Below, piece after piece: positions 17,501 to 24,864 of a stretch of 64,000 bases of DNA (within the stretch, counting starts at the first letter, position 1; each line of letters opens with the position of its first letter). Position numbers and translations under genes: made by a program. The stretch is from Bacilli bacterium (GTDB lineage: Bacteria > Bacillota_I > Bacilli_A > RFN20 > CAG-288), in assembly GCA_022647725.1 (NCBI GenBank), contig JALCLG010000001.1:1280001-1344000 (forward strand), in the 5' to 3' direction. The notes under the pieces were generated by a model. The model did not search any database and was not told the DNA's origin. It saw nothing but the letters and a program-made list of their open reading frames with translations.

Positions 17501-18877
17501 GAATGCCTTGATATCTCTTAACGCTTGCTTAATGGGCTTTCCGTGATCAACATCCTCTTGGCGGATGTGTGAGATTTCTGTAGAGAAACCGCTGAGTTTC
17601 ATATCCGGGTTGATGAAGAAGTCGATAGTATCGATGATCTGACCGGCCGGATCCATCTTGACGGCACCGAACTCAATCAGCCTGTCGTATCGGCAGGACA
17701 AGCCGGTCGTTTCGGTATCGAAGACGACATAGGTCTCCTGAGCCAGGACCTTGTCGGAGGGATTGAAGATGAAGGTGACCTTGTCATCGACAAGATAAAG
17801 CTCGGCTCCATAGAGAATCTTCAGTCCGGTTTTGATCTGAGCCTTCTGGGCATCCGGGAAAGCCTGGACGACGCCATGGTCGGTGACGGCGATGGCCTTG
17901 TGTCCCCAGCGCTTGGCGGTTTCGGCATAGTCGCCGATGTTGGCCAGACCATCAAAGGCTGACATCTTGGTATGAAGGTGCAACTCCACCCGTTTCCGGG
18001 GATAGGTATCCTCGCGTAACGGATCCGGAGGCAGGATTTCGATCTTGTCGGCTTTGAGGACCAGGGCGTTCCGGGCAAACTTATCATGGTCTGGGCGGCC
18101 CTGGACACGGATCTTCACCCCCACATCAAAGGACTTCACCTGGTCGATGGTCATCTCTTTGCCTTCGAAGAGGGTGGTGGAGATGCTGTCGCTGCCATCG
18201 CTGTATTCGATATTCCGCATCAGATGGTTGTTCTTGCGGATGACCTTGTCTTCGATTTTGAAGATCTTGCCTTCGACGACGACCTTGCTGAAGTTTTCAA
18301 TATCCTTCAGTTTGGAAGGCTGATAAGTATTGGCTTTCCGGGCAGCCTCCTCATAGGAGATGGCGGCTTGCTGGGCGGTTTGCTGATACTCTTCTTCCCG
18401 GTTCCGGGAGAAGCTGTTATCGGTATACACCCGCTCCTGCTGCAGGACGCTGTAGGACGACGAGATGGAATCCAGGAAATCCTTTAAGAGACGGGTCTCA
18501 TTGGTCATCTCCGCGGCATCCGGAGCCGAAGGATAAAGGAAGAGAACCTTCTTCTCATCCTCAAAGAACTGGACATCATTCATCAGTGTGCAGTCCTTGG
18601 CATCCTTGAACTCCTCGAGAATCCGGGGGAAGTAGTTGGCCTCATTCTTATAGGTGAAGGAGAGACGGATGCCGAAGCCGCCATGGCTGACAAAGCCGCT
18701 GATGGTATCGAAGAGAGTCTCATAGACCGGGTAATCCAGATAATGGTCCAAGGCCATGATGGCCGTGATCCTGTTGTTGTCTTTGTCATTATCGACTTTA
18801 GCAAAAGAGGCTCCTTCATAAGGAGTCAGATCCGTTAGGCCGATTTTCGTCAGAAAGCGTGACAGCAGGGAATCCAT
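14525..18877 (-). CDS. polC: DNA polymerase III alpha subunit, PolC type
   Basis: Replicative DNA polymerase with built-in 3'-5' proofreading; 1450 aa, the standard PolC length. In order: N-terminal domain (1-190), OB fold (about 200-285), PHP domain beginning ELHLHTKMSAFDG (His300, His302) and interrupted by the DEDDh exonuclease (FDTET at 386-390, later VAHNASFDYGF), then the catalytic C-family core with the CPKC...CPKC zinc module and PDIDLNF carrying catalytic aspartates, HhH elements and the C-terminal AYVMMAVRCAWFKVYHPLEYY. Start ATG at 18877 with AAGAGGC upstream. In many Firmicutes polC follows rseP and proS; here proS is absent and sugar genes intervene. Confidence 0.98.
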   Translation of the reverse strand: MDSLLSRFLTKIGLTDLTPYEGASFAKVDNDKDNNRITAIMALDHYLDYPVYETLFDTISGFVSHGGFGIRLSFTYKNEANYFPRILEEFKDAKDCTLMNDVQFFEDEKKVLFLYPSAPDAAEMTNETRLLKDFLDSISSSYSVLQQERVYTDNSFSRNREEEYQQTAQQAAISYEEAARKANTYQPSKLKDIENFSKVVVEGKIFKIEDKVIRKNNHLMRNIEYSDGSDSISTTLFEGKEMTIDQVKSFDVGVKIRVQGRPDHDKFARNALVLKADKIEILPPDPLREDTYPRKRVELHLHTKMSAFDGLANIGDYAETAKRWGHKAIAVTDHGVVQAFPDAQKAQIKTGLKILYGAELYLVDDKVTFIFNPSDKVLAQETYVVFDTETTGLSCRYDRLIEFGAVKMDPAGQIIDTIDFFINPDMKLSGFSTEISHIRQEDVDHGKPIKQALRDIKAFFGNSILVAHNASFDYGFINEALRNNQMDPIANPVIDTLPLSRFLYPDMRSHREEALARRLMVDFDATGAHRANYDAGHLANIFSAMLSELAKQVPACKCHKDLANLPVKKEMLLTAHPYHVTAYVKNMAGLKDLYRIISESSTEYIASDGTPLCPRSYLDQYRSNLLIGSACLNGEVWEAAMTKSKETLKAKIAPYDFIEVQPPENYIYQIHTGELHSMDEVKMIIKDLITTAKEMGKTVCATGDCHYLNPEDKIYRDVFISSKGLKGARHPLNLAPYDSASEEVKKAWYAHPLPNPDQHFRTTDEMMACFDFLGDKALEEEIVIDNTNKIADAIGDDIKPTKDKLYPPKIEGCEKMLTDLVDKTAKEMYGDPLPKEITDRLQTELKGIIDNGYSVIYWLSSMIVRWSNQEGFLIGSRGSVGSSLVATMSGITEVNPLPPHYRCPKCHYLEWADPKVYGSGFDLPAKKCPKCGHDLIGDGQNIPFATFLGFHAEKVPDIDLNFPSDFQSIAHEHMKQELNKTGNICFKAGTIQTTQEKQARGYVLGYYESLGMDTAKIRPSEMDRLGMGCVDVKRSTGQHPGGVIVIPAGMEVYDFTPVQYPADDPDSSWMTTHYDFHAIHDNVLKFDMLGHVDPQAVKMQCDLCGIPFTQLQEAIPISDPKALSLFWSADALHLKKNVLEQETGALGLPEFGTENGRRILHETKPHSFADLVRISGLSHGTNVYAGNARDLILDQNMTLRDVIACRDDIMTGLHENYGLDLSDTFKIMEIVRKGNFCKPGFEEKREKYTQLMKDHGVPDYYLQSCEKIQYLFPRGHAVAYVMMAVRCAWFKVYHPLEYYATYFTLRCDAYDIETMLKGGDACYRKLVDIKNRLANREQVETKEESLINTYEQVVEMYDRGYKFSNLSVNKSLSMSFSVDKETQTIVPPFKVIGGVASAVGDQIVAARKDRPFTSVEDLEDRGHVSEKLVKVFRDMDALDGLPDSDQLTLF

Positions 18878-18938
18878 GTTTTTTGCCTCTTCTCTATTTT
18901 ATTGGTTTTGCCGGAATAAACAAGGACGGGATAACAAT

Positions 18939-20495
18939 TTACTTCGCTGAGGTCGGGTTTTCTTGCCTCGCTTTTAGGGTATCTACCATCGCTTGGTACT
19001 GTTTTTCGTCGTTGACTTTGACAAAGCGGATGGTCAAAAAGATCGCCACCAGACTTAAGACGAGCGGCAACAGGGTCAGCCCCGAGAGATAGATCTCATT
19101 GGAATGGGGACCTGAGGAACTGACAATCGCCTGATTGACATCGCTGATGAAGTCCGTGAAGACTTCTCCGCTGGCCTTTCTGGCCTCCAGGCTAGCCATC
19201 TCGGAATTGGCACCCAAGAGCCCGGAGACGGAAAGGAAGACATAGAAGAGCGCCGTCTGGACCGCGTTAGCCATGATGGCTGCCACATTCTTCAAGGACT
19301 GGATGGAGCCGTTCCGGTTATGGTGATAGGTGACCTCATAGTATTCGCTGGAGTCAAAGCAGTTGAGGAACATCGGGGTGAACACCAGTCCGTGGGAGAA
19401 GGCGAGACCGACGGCTGATAGATAGAGAGCAATCTCATTGTTCCGCTTGAAGGCATAGAAGAAGAGGAACAGATAGAAGAAGCATAACGCCAGACTGGAC
19501 CACAGCAGAATCTGCTTCTTATTGAGCTTTTTAGCCACGAACGGATAGGCAAACTCACTGAAGACATTGCCGATGCCGAAGCAGACCGTGAAGAAGAAGG
19601 AGACGTACCCACCGCTTGGCCCCTGTCCCTGGAAGCCGGCATCCTTGAAGGAACCATAGCCGAACTCGAAGTAGAAGTAGTTGGAGGCATTGCCAATCAC
19701 CAGATCCTGGGCGATGAAGAGCAGGAAGAAAGCTAAGATCGTGACGCCGATCTGCTTGTCTTTGAAAAGAATCTTCCAGGCTAAGAGCGGATTGGTCTTC
19801 TCCTTCGGCAGGGTGGAGACATCCTCTTTCCGTTCCCACATGAAGAAGCCCATCACCAGCTGACTTAGGAGATAACAGACAATCAGGATGGCTGCCATCA
19901 GGGTCATATTCCGTTTGGCTTCGCCTGCCATGATGGCCGGCGACAAGGAAGCCACCAGATAAGAGCCGATCAAGGAGAAGGAATTGAGGAACGAGGAATA
20001 GATGCCTTTATGCTTCTCATCCCGGGTCAGGGTGTTGAGATAGGCCCAGAAGGCAATATCATTGAAGGTATAGCAGAACTCCATCAGGATGAAGAAGAAA
20101 AGAAAGAACACGACATAATACCAGCCGCTTAATAACGGCGCGACAAAGAACAGGAGGATGAAGAAGAAGGAGCAGGCGGCCGAGCCTGTTAAGATGAAGA
20201 GCCGGTAGCGTCCGATCTTAGTGACCACGCCCTCTAGGGCATGTCCGGCCAAAGTGTAGAAGACAGCCGTCAGGATCTTCACGCCGACCAAGCCGAAGAT
20301 GATGGCCATCAGCATCGTCTGATAAAGCTGGGGATCTCCGGAACTGGCAATCGGGCTGGCTAACTGAACATAGAGCACCACAAACAGGGTGATGAACTCA
20401 AAAAAGGCTTCATAGAAAAACGCGGAAAGGTAGTAAGTCCATAAGGTGGACTTGGGAGGGAACTCCCCCGTGTAGGTTCTCTCGGAAAGTTTCAT
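18939..20495 (-). CDS. GPH-type sugar:cation symporter (MFS)
   Basis: 518 aa, 12 hydrophobic segments. The block CYTFNDIAFWAYLNTLTRDEKHKG between helices 4 and 5 is typical of the glycoside-pentoside-hexuronide:cation symporters (MelB/UidB group). Hydrophilic central loop KEDVSTLPKEKTNPLLAWKILFKDKQ. A long periplasm-side insert near residues 420-450 precedes the last helix. It overlaps the upstream paralogue by 4 bases and precedes polC by 61. The two transporters and the nearby GH2 enzyme suggest import of a beta-glycoside or glucuronide; direct evidence for the substrate is absent. Confidence 0.88.
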   Translation of the reverse strand: MKLSERTYTGEFPPKSTLWTYYLSAFFYEAFFEFITLFVVLYVQLASPIASSGDPQLYQTMLMAIIFGLVGVKILTAVFYTLAGHALEGVVTKIGRYRLFILTGSAACSFFFILLFFVAPLLSGWYYVVFFLFFFILMEFCYTFNDIAFWAYLNTLTRDEKHKGIYSSFLNSFSLIGSYLVASLSPAIMAGEAKRNMTLMAAILIVCYLLSQLVMGFFMWERKEDVSTLPKEKTNPLLAWKILFKDKQIGVTILAFFLLFIAQDLVIGNASNYFYFEFGYGSFKDAGFQGQGPSGGYVSFFFTVCFGIGNVFSEFAYPFVAKKLNKKQILLWSSLALCFFYLFLFFYAFKRNNEIALYLSAVGLAFSHGLVFTPMFLNCFDSSEYYEVTYHHNRNGSIQSLKNVAAIMANAVQTALFYVFLSVSGLLGANSEMASLEARKASGEVFTDFISDVNQAIVSSSGPHSNEIYLSGLTLLPLVLSLVAIFLTIRFVKVNDEKQYQAMVDTLKARQENPTSAK

Positions 20496-22060
20496 TGCTG
20501 ACTCGCCTTGGCTTTTTCTCTTTCAGCGATGGCATCCGTCATGTGCTTGAAGGTCTTCTCATCATTGACTTTGACAAAGAGGATCGTCAGGATCCCGGCA
20601 ACGACCGTCAGCACCAAAGGCAGAATCGTCAGGCCGGATTCAAAGATCTTCAGATTAGCGGAGATATCGGAAGCATGGATGATGTTGTTATTGACATCAT
20701 CATAGAAGGCCTGTGCCGAAGGATAGGTCTTCTCGCCCGAGGCTTTCACCGCCTCCGCCTGAGCCACGGAGCTGTTGATCTCGACCAGTCCGCTGATGCG
20801 GAGGAACAGATAGAAAATACCTGTCTGGGCGGCATTGGCGGTTAAGACGCCGAAAGCCTTAAGAGACTGGATGGAGCCATCCTTTCTCTCGCCATAGGTG
20901 TATTGGTAATATTCCACGCCGTCAAAGCAGTTGATCAGGATCACGGAATAAACCTGTCCATAGAAGAAAGCTAAGACAAAGGCCGTCACGTAAAGCAGAA
21001 TCTCATTGCCGGCCTGGAAGCCCCAGAAGAAGAGCACCAGATAAAGGACGGCTAAGACGCTGCAGCAGATGAGGAGAACCTTCTTCTTGGTAAAATGCTT
21101 CGCTACCCACGGGGCCGTCATCTGGGACAGCAGATACCCGATGCCGAAGCAGAGCGTGAAGATAAAGGAGACGACACCGCCGGAAGCTTTGGCTCCCTGA
21201 TAGCCGGTGGCTCCGAAGCTGCCGTAGCCATACTCATAATAGAAATAGTTGGCCGAGTTGCCGATCATGCAGAACTGCGCCAAGAAGATCATGAACATGA
21301 TGAGGGTCGTCAGGGCTAACTGCTTATCCTTGAAGAGCAGATTGAAGGAATCGAAGAGATGTTCCTTCTTCTTGGGGGTCAGATCCGGCTTCTCTTCCCG
21401 CTCTTCCATCACGAAAGCCAGGACCATCTGACTGATGAAGTTGGTGACGATGATGGCAGTAGCCAGATAGGTCATGTTCTGCTTCGGGTTATTCGCCGTC
21501 AAGGCCGGGGCCAAGGCTGCCACCAGATAATCGCCGATGATGAGGAAGACATTCATCCAGGAAGTAATCTCCCCACGGCGGCTTTCATCCGGGGTGAGGG
21601 TGGTTAAAAACGACCAGTAGCCGATATCATTGATGCTGTAGGCGCATTCCAAAAGACAGTACAGGAGGATGAAGACCGCCACATAGGCCCAACCGGCTAA
21701 TAAGGGGGCCACAAAGAAGATGAGAAGGAAGATGACGGTATAAATCCAGAGGCCCATCACCATGAAGGTTCGGTACCGGCCTAAGGGGTAGTTTCCGTTC
21801 TCTAAGAAGTGAGCGGAGAACGTCCAGGCAAAGGCAGCGATGATCTTGATGACGACCATGCTGATGGTGATGGTAAAGAACATCACCTGATAATCCGCCG
21901 GTTTGCTGCCACTGATCGGGCTGGCCAGCTGGACATAAAGCAGCATGAATAAGGACATAAACTCAAAAAGACTATCCCGGAAGAAGGAGGTTACTTCGTA
22001 GAGCCGGGTCATCCCCTTGGGAGGGTAGTAGCTATTAAAGGTTTTATTGGTCCATTTCAT
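20492..22060 (-). CDS. GPH-type sugar:cation symporter (MFS), paralogue of the next gene
   Basis: 522 aa, 12 hydrophobic segments, readily alignable with the 18939-20495 product: both begin with a short PP(K)-containing N-terminus followed by SAFF/TSFF and LFVVLYVQLASPI-like helices, and share NDI(A/G)(F/Y)W, KDKQ, and NYFY(F/Y)E(F/Y)GYGSF. A tandem duplication with divergence is the simplest explanation. The start ATG at 22060 is 10 bases from a TATAAT, with only AGAGAAG as a possible SD. First gene of the short - strand operon running into the second symporter and perhaps polC. Confidence 0.88.
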   Translation of the reverse strand: MKWTNKTFNSYYPPKGMTRLYEVTSFFRDSLFEFMSLFMLLYVQLASPISGSKPADYQVMFFTITISMVVIKIIAAFAWTFSAHFLENGNYPLGRYRTFMVMGLWIYTVIFLLIFFVAPLLAGWAYVAVFILLYCLLECAYSINDIGYWSFLTTLTPDESRRGEITSWMNVFLIIGDYLVAALAPALTANNPKQNMTYLATAIIVTNFISQMVLAFVMEEREEKPDLTPKKKEHLFDSFNLLFKDKQLALTTLIMFMIFLAQFCMIGNSANYFYYEYGYGSFGATGYQGAKASGGVVSFIFTLCFGIGYLLSQMTAPWVAKHFTKKKVLLICCSVLAVLYLVLFFWGFQAGNEILLYVTAFVLAFFYGQVYSVILINCFDGVEYYQYTYGERKDGSIQSLKAFGVLTANAAQTGIFYLFLRISGLVEINSSVAQAEAVKASGEKTYPSAQAFYDDVNNNIIHASDISANLKIFESGLTILPLVLTVVAGILTILFVKVNDEKTFKHMTDAIAEREKAKASQQ

Positions 22061-22070
22061 AGGCTTCTCT

Positions 22071-22076
22071 ATTATA
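22071..22076 (-). promoter_or_regulatory. -10 box of the symporter operon
   Basis: TATAAT on the minus strand, 10 bases before the ATG at 22060, giving a 5' leader of only a few bases. No clear -35. It shares the 230-bp divergent region with the CIRCE-controlled hsp20 promoter. Confidence 0.5.
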
Positions 22077-22196
22077 AAGGTTTCTCTTTAGGTTAGATAT
22101 CCGAAAGTGATTTTTCGTTTGCAAGAAGAAAATTAAAAAAATTTAGTAAATATTTATCGATAGCTATCGATATATTTTAAAATCTTATTAAAATAT

Positions 22197-22223
22197 TTAG
22201 CACTCGCACTTGAAAACTGCTAA
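22197..22223 (+). promoter_or_regulatory. Degenerate upstream CIRCE operator
   Basis: TTAGCACTC (22197-22205), exactly 9 bases, then AACTGCTAA (22215-22223), matching 7 of 9 bases of the CIRCE right arm GAGTGCTAA; the left arm is a perfect consensus match. The site overlaps the -35 hexamer of the hsp20 promoter. HrcA is the expected repressor; its gene is not in the window. Confidence 0.75.
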
Positions 22224-22237
22224 ATCTTGGGTATAAT
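22210..22237 (+). promoter_or_regulatory. hsp20 promoter (sigma-A type)
   Basis: TTGAAA (22210-22215), 16-base spacer, TATAAT (22232-22237). Start of transcription would be near 22244, inside the downstream CIRCE element. Flanked on both sides by CIRCE-like operators. Confidence 0.85.
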
Positions 22238-22241
22238 AGAA

Positions 22242-22268
22242 TTAGCACTTGAGATAAGCAAGTGCTAA
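22242..22268 (+). promoter_or_regulatory. CIRCE operator (HrcA site)
   Basis: TTAGCACTT (22242-22250), 9-base spacer GAGATAAGC, AAGTGCTAA (22260-22268): a perfect inverted repeat that differs from the classical CIRCE arms (TTAGCACTC/GAGTGCTAA) by one compensating base in each arm. It covers the predicted transcription start, the usual location for HrcA repression of heat-shock genes. Confidence 0.93.
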
Positions 22269-22293
22269 ACAGTATTAAAATAAAGGAGGATGG

Positions 22294-22782
22294 ATGCTTA
22301 TGGAAAATCAGAATGTTGCGACGAAGAAAGTGGCTGCGGCCACTCCGAAGAAGAACGAGGCAATGACTCGTCAGGATGATGGTTTTGGCTTCCTGAGACC
22401 GCTGTTTGGCCTCTTCGACGATGACTACTTCGATAATGAAGCCACCAACGCCTATGGGATGATGAAGACCGATATCACCGATAACGGCAATGCCTACAAT
22501 CTGGCCATCGAGGTTCCTGGCATCAAGAAGGATGCCATCAGGATCTCGCTCGACAAGGGTTATCTGACTGTCTCCTATAAGATTGATGAGACGCAGAAGG
22601 AAGGCACCGGCAAGAAGGTGCATACCGAACGTCGGCAGGGCTTCTACCGTCGGGACTTCTTTGTCGGCTATGACGTCAAGAAAGATGCCATCTCGGCTAG
22701 CTTAGCCGATGGTATTCTTACCGTCACGGTTCCGAAAGAAGCCGAGAAGGATGAAGCCGCGAAGATGATCGACATCAAGTAG
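22294..22782 (+). CDS. Hsp20/alpha-crystallin small heat-shock protein
   Basis: ATP-independent holdase chaperone, 162 aa. Residues 1-45 are a low-complexity Lys/Ala and Phe/Asp-rich N-terminus (FGFLRPLFGLFDDDYF). Residues about 55-155 are the alpha-crystallin domain, with IEVPGIKKDAIRISLDKGYLTVSY, RRQGFYRRDFFVGYDVKKDAISASLADGILTVTVPKEA. The family's C-terminal IxI is represented weakly by MIDIK. AAGGAGGA ends 4 bases before ATG 22294; ATG 22300, two codons later, has more usual spacing and could be the real start. Regulated by CIRCE, ended by the terminator at 22860. Confidence 0.95.
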   Translation: MLMENQNVATKKVAAATPKKNEAMTRQDDGFGFLRPLFGLFDDDYFDNEATNAYGMMKTDITDNGNAYNLAIEVPGIKKDAIRISLDKGYLTVSYKIDETQKEGTGKKVHTERRQGFYRRDFFVGYDVKKDAISASLADGILTVTVPKEAEKDEAAKMIDIK

Positions 22783-22859
22783 CTAAGGCACAACGAGAGC
22801 GGTTGATACAGCCCAAGGATATTGGGCAATCCTGACGCCGACGCTGTCTTCAGCCTCGA

Positions 22860-22891
22860 GGAATTCCGCGTTTAGCGGGATTCCTTTTTTT
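22860..22891 (+). terminator. Rho-independent terminator of hsp20
   Basis: Stem GGAATTCCGC (22860-22869) / GCGGGATTCC (22875-22884) with a 5-base loop, running into a T tract to 22891. The stop codon and last codons of the convergent GH2 gene lie inside the structure, so hsp20 termination and the GH2 3' end are physically shared. Confidence 0.88.
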
Positions 22892-24836
22892 GTTGTCTGC
22901 CTTTCTTCTTCTCCCAGGAATAGGCGTTGGACCGAGGACATTGATAAGAAGAATCCTCCCTTGATACCTTAAAGATGGTCATCTTATCCTGCGAGGAGCC
23001 AGCCAGGGCTGTTATCTCCGTTTTTTCTTTCATTGAAACCTTGAAGCAAAAGACTTTGTCGCTCTTCTGGGTGGCGACTGTCCTGCCATTGACAACGAGG
23101 GTGACTTCGGGTTGGTTGGAATAGACTTTGATCAGCGTGGTTCTTCCTGAGCGGTGAACGTAGCGCTGGGAGCAGAGGTGAACAAAAGGCTTGCTTGTCC
23201 AATAGGCCTGATAAAGATAGAAGGCATCCTTCCTGGTCTTCCGGTCAAAGGAGACCAGCCCTTTATGGTTCTTTCCGGGATCCCCGCCTTGGCTGCGGCC
23301 ATCGGATCCGAAATCAAACATGTTCCAGACAAAACTGCCCCAAAGGTATTTCCGTTTGCTCAGAATCTTTAATAGCTTCTCGTGGTAACAGGCCTGATAT
23401 TCTTCACTGTTATCCAGACGCCGGGGATGCCGGGAATGGAGGTTCGGCATGCCTTCCGCTCCGTATTCCGATAACCCGACAGGACGCTTAGGGAAAAGAA
23501 CGTGGAAGAGATCCAGCCTCTGCCCGGTCAGGAAGGCAAAGGGAGTATACCAGCCGAAATAGTAATTGAAGCCAACTGCATCCGCAATGGCATTGAGCGG
23601 ATGGTTAAGCCGACAGGTGACATAGTCGGCGATGACGCTCAGTCGCCTCGGATCCTCTTTCCGGACGAGCTGGGCCAGCTTTTGGTGTTCCTCAAGGCAG
23701 TCTTTGCCGGTCTTCCCGATGGTGATTTCATTGGAAAGACAGCGGAAGACGATGGCCGGGTGGCTGTGGGTCTGACGAAGCAGCTCTTCCAGCTGCGAAA
23801 GAGCGTTGCCGTTAGCCTCTTTCCGGTGGTAAGAAAGATAAGGAATCTCGGACCAGACGATGATCCCGGCATGATCGCAGAGGGAATAGAAATAATCATC
23901 CTGCTGATAATGGGCTAGCCGGATGGCATTTCCACCCATCTCCTGGATCAGGGCTAGGTCTTCTTCCTGGTCTTCACGGCTGATGGCATTGCCTTTCAAA
24001 GGCCTATCCTGATGCCGGGAGACCCCTCGTAAAGGATAGGGTCTGTCATTCAGAAAGAACCCTTGCTGAGGATCCAGGCGGACGGAACGGAATCCGATCT
24101 CGGTACGGACCTCATCCTGGAGGATGCCCTCTTTGGAAAGCGAGGCAATGACGGTATAGAGATAAGGGTCATGGATTCCATCCCAGCGATGGACTTTCGG
24201 GATAACCAGTGTATCTCCGCCTTTTCCGGAGGCAACAGTTTTATGCTCTTCATCCTCAATCCGGACGGCCATCTCCGTTAAAGGCACCGGAAAAGCCTCG
24301 ATTCTGCAGCGTCCTTCTCCTTCCTGAATCCAGGCATCCGTTTGGATTCCCAGGCTTCCTGACGTCAGCAGATCAAAATGGGTCAGAGGGACGACAAGGA
24401 GATTGACGTCCCGGTAAATGCCACCATAGAAGGTGAAATCGGCTGCCTGAGGATAGCTATCCCCCTGCGGACTGTTGGAAACAGCCACCACTAGGCAGTT
24501 CATCTCTTTCAGCGCCGGGGTGAGATCGCCTCGGAAAGTGGAATATCCCCCGACATGGGAGACGATGAACTGTCCGTTGAGATAGACTTTTGCCCTTTCG
24601 TTGACGCCTTTGAATTCAATGAAGATCTGATCGTCGTCTTTTAAGGCAGGCTTCGGGAAACGTTTCACATAAAAACAGGTCCCGCGGTAATAGTCATTCT
24701 GTCCGTCCTGGCCGTCCAGTCCATTCCAGGTATGGGGAAGAGTGACCGCTTCACCAGGCTCTTTTTCAGCCTCTGAAAAACCGACATCCTTTTTCAGGAA
24801 GGTCCAGCCGGTATTAAAAGGAATTACCGTTCTCAT
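22872..24836 (-). CDS. GH2 beta-galactosidase/beta-glucuronidase-like enzyme
   Basis: 654 aa, no signal peptide, so cytoplasmic. Order: jelly-roll sugar-binding domain (about 1-165, starting FNTGWTFLKKD), Ig-like domain (about 170-265), TIM barrel (about 270-540) and a C-terminal Ig-like domain. The acid/base is the Glu of CLSNEITIG and the nucleophile the Glu of GLSEYGAEG; FVWNMFDFGSDGR forms the conserved Trp-containing active-site loop. The start has AAGGAGG 8 bases upstream. It lies 28 bases downstream of rseP on the same strand, so it may be read from the housekeeping operon. Together with the two GPH symporters it forms a likely beta-glycoside utilisation set. Galactosidase versus glucuronidase cannot be decided. 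Confidence 0.9.
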   Translation of the reverse strand: MRTVIPFNTGWTFLKKDVGFSEAEKEPGEAVTLPHTWNGLDGQDGQNDYYRGTCFYVKRFPKPALKDDDQIFIEFKGVNERAKVYLNGQFIVSHVGGYSTFRGDLTPALKEMNCLVVAVSNSPQGDSYPQAADFTFYGGIYRDVNLLVVPLTHFDLLTSGSLGIQTDAWIQEGEGRCRIEAFPVPLTEMAVRIEDEEHKTVASGKGGDTLVIPKVHRWDGIHDPYLYTVIASLSKEGILQDEVRTEIGFRSVRLDPQQGFFLNDRPYPLRGVSRHQDRPLKGNAISREDQEEDLALIQEMGGNAIRLAHYQQDDYFYSLCDHAGIIVWSEIPYLSYHRKEANGNALSQLEELLRQTHSHPAIVFRCLSNEITIGKTGKDCLEEHQKLAQLVRKEDPRRLSVIADYVTCRLNHPLNAIADAVGFNYYFGWYTPFAFLTGQRLDLFHVLFPKRPVGLSEYGAEGMPNLHSRHPRRLDNSEEYQACYHEKLLKILSKRKYLWGSFVWNMFDFGSDGRSQGGDPGKNHKGLVSFDRKTRKDAFYLYQAYWTSKPFVHLCSQRYVHRSGRTTLIKVYSNQPEVTLVVNGRTVATQKSDKVFCFKVSMKEKTEITALAGSSQDKMTIFKVSREDSSYQCPRSNAYSWEKKKGRQQKKESR

Positions 24837-24864
24837 GGAAGCGGCCTCCTTAATCGAGAGCTAA

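Noticed and set aside
22197..22268. Reading the CIRCE pair as a riboswitch or simple terminator
   Set aside because: Arms and 9-base spacing match the HrcA operator and no U tract follows.
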